Numbered from the stretch's first letter, positions 17,602 to 26,705 are shown. The stretch: 64,000 nt of DNA from Bacillus sp. NTK074B (GCF_017303375.1 NZ_JAFKOH010000005.1:124001-188000); one strand, 5' to 3'. A program made the numbers and translations. The notes: generated by a model from the sequence alone, not told the origin.

Positions 17602-18999
17602 ATGGGGATTGATCTGACAGCTCTTCATTGGATTTATTTGATTTTCATAGGATTGATCATACTTTTTATGGTTTTCCGTAAAGACACTACGATCGTATGT
17701 ATTCTGGGGATTTTCAGTATTGCCTTAGTGGCAACAGGTTCGTTAAGTGGATCGATCAGCAGCATATTTAATAGTTTCATTTTTGCCATCACTGAATTGC
17801 TTTCTACTATTCTCGTCATTTCCATCATCGTTGCCATGAGTAAAGGACTGACATCAACAGGGATAAACGATATGATGATACGTCCATTCACTAAGTTCAT
17901 TCGCACCCCCGCCCTCGCCTATTGGACGATTGGACTTGTCATGATGTTCATCTCCTGGTTCTTCTGGCCATCTCCGGCTGTCGCTCTCTTAGGGGCTGTG
18001 TTGGTACCGGTCGCCTTGAGGGTAGGATTACCTGCACTCGGGATTGCCATGGCGATGAACTTATTCGGTCACGGAATCGCCCTTTCAGGGGACTTTGTCA
18101 TACAGGCTGCACCTAAGCTGACTGCAGATGCTGCAGGTATTCCTGTTTCTGAGGTTATCTCCGCAAGTATTCCCCTTATTATCGTCATGGGAGTGGTCAC
18201 CACTGTTACGGCATTCATTTTCCTTAAACGGGATATGAAAAGAGGGATACTAACGGTCGATTCCAGCTCCCTGACGACAATGGAACAAGGGCAGGATTCT
18301 GCACTTGACCTGTTATCAACAGGATGGAAAAAAGCCATTGCGATTCTTATTCCGGTTTTGTTCGCCCTTGATATTACAGCCATGGTCCTCTTTGATCTTC
18401 AAGGCGGGGATGCAACTGCCCTCATCGGCGGAACGTCTATCGTCATTCTCCTCTTGATTTCATTGGCTGCGTACAAAGGAAAAGGACTGGAGAAAACCAC
18501 CAGCTTCATGATAGACGGATTTCAATTCGGCTTCAAAGTATTCGGTCCAGTGATCCCGATCGCTGCTTTCTTCTATTTAGGGGATTCGGGATTCCAGACA
18601 ATTATTGGCGATTTCCTTCCATCCACGTCACACGGGATCGTCAATGATCTCGGGGCATCCCTTGCTGCCGCTGTTCCTCTCTCAAAAGCAGTGGGGGCCA
18701 TTACCCTTACGGCAGTCGGTGCTATAACAGGACTTGATGGATCAGGATTCTCTGGAATATCCCTTGCTGGTTCCGTAGCCAATCTATTCGCAGAAAGCAT
18801 CGGGTCCGGTATTGCCACTCTCACTGCCCTCGGTCAGGTGGCAGCTATCTGGGTCGGTGGTGGAACCCTTGTCCCATGGGCACTCATACCTGCAGCCGCT
18901 ATCTGCGGAGTCGACCCATTCGAACTCGCCAGACGAAACCTGCTTCCCGTTGTCATTGGTTTAATTGCCACTACAATCGTGGCCATGTTTTTAATATAG
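17602..18999 (+). CDS. Multi-pass transporter, GntP/ArsB-like fold (YhfA-like)
   Basis: A 465-residue protein with about 11-12 hydrophobic helices and no soluble domain. The glycine/proline-rich segments SWFFWPSPAVALLGAVLVPV and ATLTALGQVAAIWVGGGTLV, and duplicated discontinuous helices, resemble organic-anion or ion transporters of the IT superfamily. Size and pattern recall B. subtilis YhfA, but this could not be confirmed by eye. The substrate is unknown. An AGAGGAGG ribosome site supports ATG 17602. It is divergent from liaF across a 245-base gap in which no clear operator was recognised. Confidence 0.75.
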   Translation: MGIDLTALHWIYLIFIGLIILFMVFRKDTTIVCILGIFSIALVATGSLSGSISSIFNSFIFAITELLSTILVISIIVAMSKGLTSTGINDMMIRPFTKFIRTPALAYWTIGLVMMFISWFFWPSPAVALLGAVLVPVALRVGLPALGIAMAMNLFGHGIALSGDFVIQAAPKLTADAAGIPVSEVISASIPLIIVMGVVTTVTAFIFLKRDMKRGILTVDSSSLTTMEQGQDSALDLLSTGWKKAIAILIPVLFALDITAMVLFDLQGGDATALIGGTSIVILLLISLAAYKGKGLEKTTSFMIDGFQFGFKVFGPVIPIAAFFYLGDSGFQTIIGDFLPSTSHGIVNDLGASLAAAVPLSKAVGAITLTAVGAITGLDGSGFSGISLAGSVANLFAESIGSGIATLTALGQVAAIWVGGGTLVPWALIPAAAICGVDPFELARRNLLPVVIGLIATTIVAMFLI

Positions 19000-19004
19000 C
19001 ACGT

Positions 19005-19037
19005 AGTGACGGACCTTGGATGTAAAGGTCCGTCACT
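19005..19037. terminator. Hairpin between convergent genes
   Basis: A perfect 13-bp stem (AGTGACGGACCTT) with a 7-base loop lies just after the transporter stop and one base before the PAP2 gene end. No long T-run follows, so termination efficiency is uncertain. Confidence 0.55.
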
Positions 19038-19038
19038 C

Positions 19039-19635
19039 CTACTTTCCTGGTCTCTTCTCGTATAGGAAGATACATAGTACAAAAAGGGAGTATCCAAGCA
19101 GGAAACCGGCGGCAACATCCGACGGATAGTGGGCCTGTTCCACTACTCGGCTGAAGCCTGCCAACAGAGAAAGGATCACGGCAATGGTGAAGAGCGTGAT
19201 CTTCATTCCCGCTGAAGAAAGCTCTTTACTGATGAAATAAGCGATGACCAGCAGAAAAACAAGTCCAACCATGGCATGACCGCTCGGAAAGCTGAATCCC
19301 TCTTCTCCATGAGATAGTGGAGGCCGTTCGCGCTCCATCAATCCTTTGATCAGTTTATTCAGTACGTTACTTCCCGCTACCAATACCACAACGGTGATGA
19401 TTCCGACAAAGTCTTTCTTGACCCACCAAAGATATAAAATGATTGCAATGGATCCAATTCCTATCATCACTTCAGTTCCAATCACTGAAAACTGTTTCAG
19501 AAAATGTAGATTGTTCATATTCGTCAGTAAATACTCTTCTCCGATTATGTCCATTTCGTGATAAACGAAATGAGCGATGGTCATAAACAATACAAACGAG
19601 ATAATAGCTGTTATGTAATGTATTTTCTTCATCAA
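19039..19635 (-). CDS. PAP2-family membrane phosphatase
   Basis: A 198-residue membrane protein with about six helices. All three motifs of type 2 phosphatidic acid phosphatases are present: KGLMERERP (KX6RP), PSGH, and SRVVEQAHYPSDV (SR-X5-H-X3-D). Relatives dephosphorylate undecaprenyl pyrophosphate (BcrC type) or phosphatidate/phosphatidylglycerophosphate. The exact substrate cannot be decided here. Monocistronic, divergent from yhaA. Confidence 0.92.
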   Translation of the reverse strand: MMKKIHYITAIISFVLFMTIAHFVYHEMDIIGEEYLLTNMNNLHFLKQFSVIGTEVMIGIGSIAIILYLWWVKKDFVGIITVVVLVAGSNVLNKLIKGLMERERPPLSHGEEGFSFPSGHAMVGLVFLLVIAYFISKELSSAGMKITLFTIAVILSLLAGFSRVVEQAHYPSDVAAGFLLGYSLFVLCIFLYEKRPGK

Positions 19636-19731
19636 ATCCCCCTTTTTATTTCTATATGATTAATCACTTCTCACTACAAAATTAGTGTTATAATATTCGT
19701 AATATTCACTAAACATTAGGAGGTTCTGCAC

Positions 19732-20934
19732 TTGCTGAATGAATTATATCAAAAATTAGAAGAATGTTGGATAGAAATGGTTAAAATCAGAAGATATCTT
19801 CATCAGCATCCTGAATTATCCTTTCAGGAAACAAACACGGCCAAATATATTGCAGACTACTACAAAGGGATTGGTATCCCCGTTAAGGAACAAGTCGGCG
19901 GAAACGGTGTCGTAGCCCGGATTGAAGGGGCTCTTCCTGGCAAGATCGTAGCTCTGCGTGCAGACTTTGACGCCCTTCCCATACAGGATGAGAAGGATGT
20001 AGAATATCGCTCTACCGTACCCGGTGTCATGCATGCCTGTGGTCATGACGGACATACCGCGACACTGCTGGTATTAGGGAAATCCCTTTATGAAATGCGT
20101 GACACCCTCCCTGGGACAGTGGTTCTCATTCATCAGCACGCGGAAGAATATGCGCCGGGCGGGGCAAAGCCTATGATTGAGGCGGGCTGCCTTGAAGGAG
20201 TGGATGTCATTTTCGGAACCCATTTATGGTCTACAGAACCGCTTGGAAAGGTACTGTACCGGTCAGGTCCGATCATGGCTGCCGCCGACCGTTTTGAAAT
20301 TGTGATTAAGGGATCAGGGGGACACGGGGCTCAGCCTCATAAAACGAAGGATTCCATCGTGATCGGTTCTCAAATCGTTTCAGAGCTCCAGCAGATCGTC
20401 AGCAGAAGGGTGAATCCGATCGATCCCGCCGTTGTGACCATCGGTTCCTTTATGGCTGATAATGCGTTCAACGTTATAGCTGATTCAGCGAAGTTAATCG
20501 GGACCGTCCGCACCTTCAATCCTGAAGTAAGGGACTTTATTGAAGAAGAAATCGGGCAGATCCTGAAGGGAGCGTGCATATCAGGCCGCTGTGAATATGA
20601 GTATGTGTATGACCGGGGGTACCCGGCAGTTGTCAATCATTCCGGGGAGACGGAACTGTTCATCCAAAGTTCCGATTCCGTAAATGAAGTCCATACGGTG
20701 GAAGAAATCGAGATGCAAATGGGCGGTGAAGATTTCGCCTTTTACCTGGAACATGTGAAAGGAGCCTTCTTCTTTACAGGAGCCAGGCCGGATCATGTGG
20801 ATATTGCTTTCCCTCATCACCATCCTAAATTCGATATCAATGAAAAAGCGCTATTGATTGCTGCAAAGTCACTTGCTAGTGCTACACTTCTCTATCAAGA
20901 GAAACATGCCCCAGCAGAAACGGTTCAGAAATAA
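19732..20934 (+). CDS. yhaA: M20-family amidohydrolase YhaA
   Basis: A 400-residue metal-dependent amidohydrolase of the N-acyl-amino-acid amidohydrolase/aminoacylase group. Metal-binding motifs are HACGHDGHTA near residue 100, HQHAEEYAPGG near 140, THLW and the C-terminal FPHHHPKFDINE. The middle region is the usual dimerisation lid. The start is TTG 19732, behind AGGAGG. In B. subtilis yhaA also lies beside ecsABC. The substrate is probably an N-acyl amino acid or similar amide. Confidence 0.9.
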   Translation: MLNELYQKLEECWIEMVKIRRYLHQHPELSFQETNTAKYIADYYKGIGIPVKEQVGGNGVVARIEGALPGKIVALRADFDALPIQDEKDVEYRSTVPGVMHACGHDGHTATLLVLGKSLYEMRDTLPGTVVLIHQHAEEYAPGGAKPMIEAGCLEGVDVIFGTHLWSTEPLGKVLYRSGPIMAAADRFEIVIKGSGGHGAQPHKTKDSIVIGSQIVSELQQIVSRRVNPIDPAVVTIGSFMADNAFNVIADSAKLIGTVRTFNPEVRDFIEEEIGQILKGACISGRCEYEYVYDRGYPAVVNHSGETELFIQSSDSVNEVHTVEEIEMQMGGEDFAFYLEHVKGAFFFTGARPDHVDIAFPHHHPKFDINEKALLIAAKSLASATLLYQEKHAPAETVQK

Positions 20935-20938
20935 GGAA

Positions 20939-20974
20939 AAAAGGAACGGGGCACATCATTGCGCCCGTTCCTTT
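20939..20974. terminator. Bidirectional terminator
   Basis: AAAGGAACGGG/CCCGTTCCTTT hairpin with A-rich and T-rich flanks, between the convergent yhaA and DoxX-family genes. Confidence 0.8.
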
Positions 20975-20975
20975 C

Positions 20976-21383
20976 TTAATAAAAACGATGGTTCTGTTCC
21001 ATTTTACTAACTACCAATACCCACCAGATGAAGAGCGGCTGGAACAATAATCTGATCCAAAGCAACAGTTGATTCGCTTCTTCCTGTCCAGGTGCAGGAA
21101 TACCTTTAATCGCCGCGTATATATTTGCAGGAAAGACAAGGACTAGGTATATTGCTGTGACAATTCCGGTTTTTTCACGGGTTTTAGGAATTAATAGTAA
21201 TACAGCCAGGATAAATTCAATGATCCCCGTAATGTAAACGAGCTCTTCTCTTAAAGGGATGAACGCTGGGATTATTTCCGCAAATCCTCTGGCTTCGATA
21301 AAATGAAATACGCCTGCTATAAAGAAAAAGATGGAAAATAAAATGAGTCCAGCGATCTTCAATGCTCTCTTCCTTTTATTCAT
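20976..21383 (-). CDS. DoxX-like membrane protein
   Basis: A 135-residue protein with four membrane helices. The N-terminal FIAGVFHFIEARGFAEIIPA motif and the repeated GIIEFILAVLLLIP helix are typical of the DoxX/MauE-like family. Members have been linked to redox or thiosulfate metabolism, but most are uncharacterised. It is a single gene between yhaA (convergent) and ecsC. Confidence 0.8.
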   Translation of the reverse strand: MNKRKRALKIAGLILFSIFFFIAGVFHFIEARGFAEIIPAFIPLREELVYITGIIEFILAVLLLIPKTREKTGIVTAIYLVLVFPANIYAAIKGIPAPGQEEANQLLLWIRLLFQPLFIWWVLVVSKMEQNHRFY

Positions 21384-21481
21384 CTATTACTCACCTCACA
21401 ATGTAATTCTACTTTTTCACTATACACGAAGTCATGCCGAAAATAAAAAAACGCATATGCAATCGGTATGAACCTTCACAA

Positions 21482-21513
21482 AAAAAGAGCGACCATGAAG
21501 GCCGACCCTCTTT
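21482..21513 (-). terminator. Probable terminator of ecsC
   Basis: An imperfect GGCC/GGTC plus AGAG/CTCT hairpin is followed by TTTTTT on the minus strand, 7 bases after the ecsC stop. Confidence 0.5.
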
Positions 21514-21519
21514 CCGATA

Positions 21520-22224
21520 CTATTCTAATTCATTAAAAAATCGAATCCGATAGGCGAATTTTGCCACCTCACCAAGTTGATCAAGAAGCTGATAATTCGC
21601 ATAAGCTCCCACAACTGCTCCGACGCCCGGGATGAGTTGAAGCATTTTCACAAAATCGATGTAATCCCGGTATTCCTGCTGAAAGGTTTTCCAATCAAGT
21701 TCCTTCAGCTTTTCTTTTTCTTCCTCCCAGTTTTCAATGATGCGAAGAACTTCCCTTTTGTGAGAATCACTGGAAAATGCAAGTTGAAAGACATAAAGCA
21801 GAAATAAGCGTTCCTCATATTGTTTTGGATCATATCCATGAATCAGTGAGCATTCGCTTAAAAACTTCATCTTAATGGATAAAAGCAAAGGAAAGTCAGC
21901 CAACCCAAGAAAAATCCCGCCGGCACCTGTACCTGCCCCTTCAATCATTGCAGCCTTCCGGTAAAATTCCATTCGCTCTTTCATCACAGCTTCCCGTTCC
22001 TTGAGACTGGGCATACACGAAATCGTGTAGAGGGAAATCCATTCGCTCCCTTTTAACGTTACCTGCACCATTTTCCTGATGCTTTCGGTCACCACTTCAT
22101 GTGCTTTTTCGGGTATCCATTGATTCACTTTCGTTTGCGCCTGCTTTGAAACCCTTTGAAAAACGGACGATTTCTTTGTGAATCTACGTTTCCAGGACTC
22201 GAGTTCTTCTCTTTCATGGTTCAC
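21520..22224 (-). CDS. ecsC: EcsC family protein
   Basis: A 234-residue protein of the EcsC family, third gene of the ecsABC cluster. The family segments GAGTGAGGIFLGLADFPLLL (residues ~96-115) and VGAVVGAYANYQLLDQLGE near the C-terminus are both visible. They are hydrophobic and suggest membrane association. EcsC is not needed for the known EcsAB effects in B. subtilis, and its role is unknown. The 67-base gap to ecsB suggests co-transcription. Confidence 0.92.
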   Translation of the reverse strand: MNHEREELESWKRRFTKKSSVFQRVSKQAQTKVNQWIPEKAHEVVTESIRKMVQVTLKGSEWISLYTISCMPSLKEREAVMKERMEFYRKAAMIEGAGTGAGGIFLGLADFPLLLSIKMKFLSECSLIHGYDPKQYEERLFLLYVFQLAFSSDSHKREVLRIIENWEEEKEKLKELDWKTFQQEYRDYIDFVKMLQLIPGVGAVVGAYANYQLLDQLGEVAKFAYRIRFFNELE

Positions 22225-22291
22225 TTTAGAACCACCATCCTTTTTTATTTGCCTTCACTTATTATACGTTCAACTTACTGGTGCCGTTTCA

Positions 22292-23521
22292 CTAAAACAG
22301 GGTTTCCTCCATTTTCTTTAACCGCTGCACTACGTAGAACTGGCTGAAGAAAATGGAAAATGTCAGACCTGCAAGCAACGTGATCATCCCCGGAAGCCAT
22401 GCCCCTCTAATAAAGAGTGGCAGGGAAAATACAATGGCCTGGATCATCATCGACTGACTCATGATTTTCTGGAAGGAAGATTTTTTCAATTCCCTTGATA
22501 CAGGGTAAATGAGCACCCATATCTTATAATCAAACCGTTTGAACAAAGGGATCATCTGAAATGCCGTCAAATATAGAAACACCAGGGCCGTAATAATACT
22601 GAATATGAATGATGCATTGGAGTAAATCAGCAATGCTCCGATAAGGGTCAACCGAATATAGAGACCTGAGTATTCACTTGTTCTCACTAGCGCCCGAAGA
22701 TATAAGTAGCGATACGTTGAAGCTTGTGAAAAAGGAGCCTTCACAAGCCAATCAAGCCACTTTCTTCTGTGGACCTTCCCTTTCAGTTTCGGCACATCCG
22801 TAAACATATTGGCAATCCGATAAAAGATCAGCATTCGCTGTTCTTCAAGATTGATCAATAAATCCCATTTAAGGTTTTTCTCCTTCGTCGATTGATAAAA
22901 ATAAAGGGCATATACAACCATTAATAGGGCCACAACGATGGTCATCCATGGGACAGCTCCGGATAAAACAAGGAAAACGAGTGCACCGCTTAACAAAAAG
23001 CGGACCAGACTATCCGTCCAATGGGCTTCCTTTTCTTGAAATTTCAACATGAACCAGCGAATATATAGGTTCCATACCTTAATAGCCAGGATTAGGGCAA
23101 GTAACGGAAAGAAGCTTGAGAAGCTACTGCCGGAAACCGCTACATACATAGGCATGAGAGCTGCCAAAACAAGGAGTTGTATATAGGATTGAAACATGAA
23201 GCTGATCCAGATGCATTTCTTAAAGTAGCTTGTTAATCGTTCTTCCAAAGGTAAAAGAAACACAGCATCCGCTTCCCGTAGAAATGTGTATACGGGACTC
23301 CAGGCCAATAAGAGACCAAGTACGAGAGCCATGATCAATGGTGCGGGAAAAGTCGGATCAAGTGTCTTCACCCATTGATTATATGTAAATGCCGCCCCAC
23401 CCAATGCAAAGATCAGGACGAATAACAAATGGTCATTGAACATGTATTTCAAATACTTCTGAAGCTCCTGGTTATACTCTACAACCCGCTTCTTCCAAAT
23501 ACTTTCCACATTATTCATCAT
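22292..23521 (-). CDS. ecsB: ABC transporter permease EcsB
   Basis: A 409-residue integral membrane partner of EcsA with about eight to ten helices in pairs. In B. subtilis EcsAB affects protein secretion, competence and intramembrane proteolysis by RasP; the transported substrate is unsettled, with peptide export proposed. The start overlaps the ecsA stop region by 11 bases, which indicates translational coupling. Recognised from family features (YNQELQKYLKYMFNDHLLFV at the N-terminus) and gene order. Confidence 0.92.
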   Translation of the reverse strand: MMNNVESIWKKRVVEYNQELQKYLKYMFNDHLLFVLIFALGGAAFTYNQWVKTLDPTFPAPLIMALVLGLLLAWSPVYTFLREADAVFLLPLEERLTSYFKKCIWISFMFQSYIQLLVLAALMPMYVAVSGSSFSSFFPLLALILAIKVWNLYIRWFMLKFQEKEAHWTDSLVRFLLSGALVFLVLSGAVPWMTIVVALLMVVYALYFYQSTKEKNLKWDLLINLEEQRMLIFYRIANMFTDVPKLKGKVHRRKWLDWLVKAPFSQASTYRYLYLRALVRTSEYSGLYIRLTLIGALLIYSNASFIFSIITALVFLYLTAFQMIPLFKRFDYKIWVLIYPVSRELKKSSFQKIMSQSMMIQAIVFSLPLFIRGAWLPGMITLLAGLTFSIFFSQFYVVQRLKKMEETLF

Positions 23522-24254
23522 GGGATTCTTCCTTTGTCAGCTGGATATAAATATCATCTAATGTTGCATCAGGCATGGAGAACTCCTTCTGAAGCTCATG
23601 AAGCGTGCCTTTTGCCCGGATTCCCCCTTCATGAAGGATGATGAACGAATCGCAATATCTTTCTGCCGTAGCGAGTATATGGGTCGACATCAGGATGCCT
23701 GCACCGTTCTGTTTCATTTCCTGCATCCAATCAAGCAAAGACTGTATCCCCAGTGGATCCAATCCTACAAACGGTTCGTCAATGATGTAGAGGCTAGGCT
23801 CGATAAGAAAAGCGCACATGATCATCACCTTTTGTTTCATACCTTTTGAAAAATGGGCAGGAAACCAGCTCATTTTCTTCTCCATTCGAAACGCCTTCAA
23901 GAGTTTATCTATTCTTCCCTTATATTCGGACTCTGAAAGCCCATATGCCATGGCCGCAAGCTTCAAGTGTTCCTCAAGCGTTAATTCATCATATAAAATC
24001 GGTGTTTCGGGTATGTATGAGAATTGCTTGCGGTATTGATCGGCATCCCGTTTCAAAGTATGTCCATTGATGGAGACCTCACCTTGCTTTGCCTCCATCA
24101 GTCCGATGATATGTTTGATCGTCGTACTCTTCCCCGCTCCATTCAATCCGATCAACCCGACAATTTCATTCGATTGTATGGAAAAGGAGATATCCTTTAA
24201 TACCGGCTTTCTTGTATAACCGCCGACAAGATTCTTGATTTCTAATAATGACAC
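23511..24254 (-). CDS. ecsA: ABC transporter ATP-binding protein EcsA
   Basis: A 247-residue ATPase: Walker A GLNGAGKST, signature HFSKGMKQKVMIMCAFL (an EcsA-like variant of LSGGQ), Walker B LYIIDEPFVGLDP and the H-loop STHILATAERYCD. GTG 24254 has proper spacing from AAAGGA; TTG 24263 in the same frame is too close. It drives EcsB. An unrelated MITE-like element lies about 75 bases upstream and may affect the promoter context. Confidence 0.94.
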   Translation of the reverse strand: MSLLEIKNLVGGYTRKPVLKDISFSIQSNEIVGLIGLNGAGKSTTIKHIIGLMEAKQGEVSINGHTLKRDADQYRKQFSYIPETPILYDELTLEEHLKLAAMAYGLSESEYKGRIDKLLKAFRMEKKMSWFPAHFSKGMKQKVMIMCAFLIEPSLYIIDEPFVGLDPLGIQSLLDWMQEMKQNGAGILMSTHILATAERYCDSFIILHEGGIRAKGTLHELQKEFSMPDATLDDIYIQLTKEESHDE

Positions 24255-24327
24255 GAGCAGCAACGTCCTTTCTCTTCAACGTATTATATCTATTTTACCA
24301 AAATTTCTGGGTGTAGGCATATTTGAA

Positions 24328-24941
24328 AAAGTTGTTTTCGTAAACTTTGTTGTTTATAAGGAAAGTGCTGGATGATTTCCACTTCAGGTGCTCGCTTTCC
24401 GCGGGGCGTGAGTTGAGCCTCCTCGGGCTTTGCCCTGTGGGGTCTCAACTGCCTAGCTCCGCCGGCTAGCCCCTCGAGGTCATAAGCTAAATGGTCCAAG
24501 AAGGCAAAAAAACGCCTTCTTAGCCCATTCATCTTATGCTTGTCGGGGCTGGTCAAGCCGCCTGCGCTTTTCGTACTTTCCCGCTATTCTTGCAGGGAGT
24601 CGAGCACCTTCCGTTCCAATCAACTTTCGAAGCATAGGTTTCTTAAAATGACTAATATAAATATCTATACATTTTATCATCCTTAATTCCCCTTTTTATA
24701 AACGGTCGATATTGTTTCTGTAATAAAGATTCTGTTCTTTCAATTGATATTTGCACTAATTAGCTGTGTCACACCAACCTGTTTGGATGGTGTGGGGAAC
24801 TGCGTAGACTCCCTCGGAAAAACGGGCGTGCGGAGACCCCGGAAGCGAAGCTGAGGAGGCTCGGCCGTTCGTCCGCGGAAAGCGGAGCAGTTCCCCTCAC
24901 CATCCAGCACTTACTAGATGACAGAGCCTGAAAACAACTTT
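24328..24941. mobile_element. 614-bp MITE-like composite element, second copy
   Basis: Perfect 12-bp inverted ends (AAAGTTGTTTTC, 24328-24339; GAAAACAACTTT, 24930-24941). The left sequence TTTTCGTAAAC resembles the end at 13371. CATATTT occurs near both outer sides (24318-24324 and 24943-24949), a possible imperfect duplication. Left module 24387-24608, nested palindrome about 24455-24576, inverted right module 24785-24905. The nested palindrome is almost identical to that at 13.5 kb over about 85 bases. No credible gene was found. Confidence 0.7.
24785..24905 (-). repeat. Right module of the second composite element
   Basis: A 121-bp block with 18 of 19 matching inverted ends (GGATGGTGTGGGGAACTGC). 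Same internal blocks as 13815-13936 but with altered stem bases that remain complementary. Confidence 0.75.
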
Positions 24942-25010
24942 CCATATTTTAGAACTCATAACCATCCAGCCTTCTGCACAACATAATATCAGAAGGGGCC
25001 AGCAATAAGA

Positions 25011-25424
25011 AAAAGGGGATGGTTGTTAAAGACCAGCTAACCGATTTCACTATTGTTTGCGACTTGAAGGATTCGTCGTCTTCTATAGTGAATGACACAC
25101 TCACCAAATTCATTTGATCAAAAAATTGATAAATGAGGTGTTTGTTAAAGCACATTTTGACTGAATCAACTTACTTTAGTAGCTTACCTTAGCTTATTAG
25201 ATAAGGGGATGGTCAGTTTGCACAAAGTCATTCATGTTACCAGCGATTTACACATATCATCCTTATAGCAAATGAGGTGTTTGTCCAAGACGGCATACAG
25301 ATTCTATTGTCTTAATTGCTTAAATAGCGAAAAGATAAGGGGATGGTCGCATTGAACAATTTTCATTCTAACCCGGAATGGTACACTTTTCGAAGCTACT
25401 AACGAATGAGGTGTTTATCAAAGA
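25011..25424. repeat. Array of alternating short repeats (types A and B)
   Basis: Type A (ATAAGGGGATGGTC or close) occurs at about 25010, 25201 and 25335; type B (RAATGAGGTGTTTRTYMAAG) at about 25131, 25270 and 25404. From 25131 on they alternate every 64-72 bases with unrelated sequence between. A1 and B1 can be aligned over 20 bases with 16 matches, so both may derive from one repeat. Each copy contains an ATG giving a very short frame (A2, A3 and B1 are 19 codons plus stop). Function unknown. This is the content of the gap between the MITE and hit. Confidence 0.6.
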
Positions 25425-25467
25425 GAATGAAGCCTGACATATAAACCTTTACAGTATTACCCCTTCT

Positions 25468-25505
25468 AAGAAGAGAGGCAGGAAATCCGTTCCTGTCTCT
25501 TCTTC
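25468..25505. terminator. Hairpin upstream of hit
   Basis: AAGAAGAGAGGCAGGAA pairs with TTCCTGTCTCTTCTT apart from one bulge, at the end of the repeat array. A weak T-rich tail follows on the plus strand. It would end any plus-strand transcript of the array. Confidence 0.6.
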
Positions 25506-25563
25506 ATTTATTGTCCTATTAATGATAAAATACATACACCATTACTGAAAGGTGGAAATGATT

Positions 25564-25986
25564 ATGAGTGATTGTATTTTTTGTAAAATCATCAATGGAG
25601 AAATCCCGGCCATGAAAGTCTACGAAGATGATCACGTCCTTGCTTTTCTTGACATCAGCCAGGTGACGAAAGGTCATACTCTCCTTATTCCTAAAGTACA
25701 TAAAGAAAATGTATATGAGCTCACACCGGATATCGCGAGTCACCTCTTCACTGTTGCACCGAAGATCGCAAACAGCATCAAGGCTGAATTCAATCCGGTG
25801 GGAATGAACCTGTTAAGCAATGCAGGTGAAGAAGCGGGACAATCCGTCTTCCATTTCCACATGCACTTCATTCCACGCTATGGCAATGGTGATGGATTCG
25901 GGGCCGTCTGGAAAACCCACAATGATGATTATAGTCAAGAAGATTTGAAAGAGATGGCAGATTCTATCGCTCAGCACCTATCGTAG
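25564..25986 (+). CDS. hit: HIT-family nucleotide hydrolase
   Basis: A 140-residue HIT-domain protein, probably acting on nucleotide phosphoramidates or dinucleoside polyphosphates. It begins with the zinc-type CIFCKIINGEIP and ends in the catalytic triad motif HFHMHFIPRY. ATG 25564 lies 8 bases after AGGTGG; ATG 25558 and GTG 25552 are in frame but too close. In B. subtilis hit also lies next to ecsA. Confidence 0.94.
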   Translation: MSDCIFCKIINGEIPAMKVYEDDHVLAFLDISQVTKGHTLLIPKVHKENVYELTPDIASHLFTVAPKIANSIKAEFNPVGMNLLSNAGEEAGQSVFHFHMHFIPRYGNGDGFGAVWKTHNDDYSQEDLKEMADSIAQHLS

Positions 25987-26126
25987 GATCGTCGACCCGT
26001 CCCCTTGCATGTAAAGGAGATTGGGTTTTTCAGAAAATTAAATCTTTGACACCAATCCACTATATGTTATAATGTACCTATCTTTTCGCTAATGGCAACA
26101 GTGCACATTGGGAGAAGCAGAATACA

Positions 26127-26157
26127 AAGTACAGCTTAGTTGAGGAGAGATGAGAAA
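26127..26157 (+). promoter_or_regulatory. TRAP-type NAG repeat region over the trpP ribosome site
   Basis: Six NAG triplets stand exactly 5 bases apart: AAG 26127, CAG 26132, TAG 26137, GAG 26142, GAG 26147, GAG 26152, and the start codon ATG is at 26157. TRAP binds (G/U)AG triplets separated by 2-3 bases. The last three overlap the ribosome site, so binding would block translation when tryptophan is plentiful, as known for B. subtilis trpP. Confidence 0.8.
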
Positions 26158-26693
26158 TGAATACAAAAACACTTGTATCCCTATCATTATTAGTAGGGAT
26201 CGGAGCGGTTCTGCACACAGTGATCCCCGGAATTTTCTTAGGAATGAAACCGGACATGATGCTGACGATGATGTTCTTAGGCATTATCCTGTTCCCGGCA
26301 AAGAAAAACGTATTGCTATTAGGCTTATTAACAGGAGTCATTTCGGGACTGACGACACAGTTTCCTGGAGGATTCTTACCAAACCTGATTGACAAGCCGG
26401 TCACCGCATTCGTCTTTTACGGATTATTCCTAGCTACAAAGAAAATTACCCGTTCATTAGTAGGCGCTTCTGTTTTAACCGCTATCGGTACGCTCGTATC
26501 AGGAAGCGTGTTTTTACTTTCTGCATATGTCATCGTTGGTCTGCCTGGAGCTTTCTTCGCTCTCTTTGCAGCTGTCGTACTTCCGGCAACACTTGTGAAC
26601 GCCGGAGCGATGTTCGTAGTGTATCCGATCATCAACGGTATCTTAAAGCGTTCATCCATTCAGGAAGCTGTCACAACCGAACAACTATCCTGA
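26157..26693 (+). CDS. trpP: Tryptophan transporter TrpP
   Basis: A 178-residue membrane protein with five helices and no soluble domain. The segment FPGGFLPNLIDKPVTAF is characteristic of the TrpP family, thought to import tryptophan. The TRAP-type repeats over its ribosome site support the assignment. Position between hit and yhaH is the same as in B. subtilis. Confidence 0.93.
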   Translation: MNTKTLVSLSLLVGIGAVLHTVIPGIFLGMKPDMMLTMMFLGIILFPAKKNVLLLGLLTGVISGLTTQFPGGFLPNLIDKPVTAFVFYGLFLATKKITRSLVGASVLTAIGTLVSGSVFLLSAYVIVGLPGAFFALFAAVVLPATLVNAGAMFVVYPIINGILKRSSIQEAVTTEQLS

Positions 26694-26705
26694 TCATTGA
26701 AATAG

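Noticed and set aside
24290..24556. Frame on the minus strand with the KHKMNGLRRR peptide
   Set aside because: Repeat-derived, as above; the frame runs beyond the module into unrelated sequence.
24949..25155. 68-residue minus-strand frame in the repeat array
   Set aside because: No ribosome site, crosses two repeats of the array and has no counterpart in the other units.
25011..25424. CRISPR array
   Set aside because: The period (64-72) is CRISPR-like, but repeats are only about 14-20 bases, occur in two alternating types, are not exact, and no cas gene is present.
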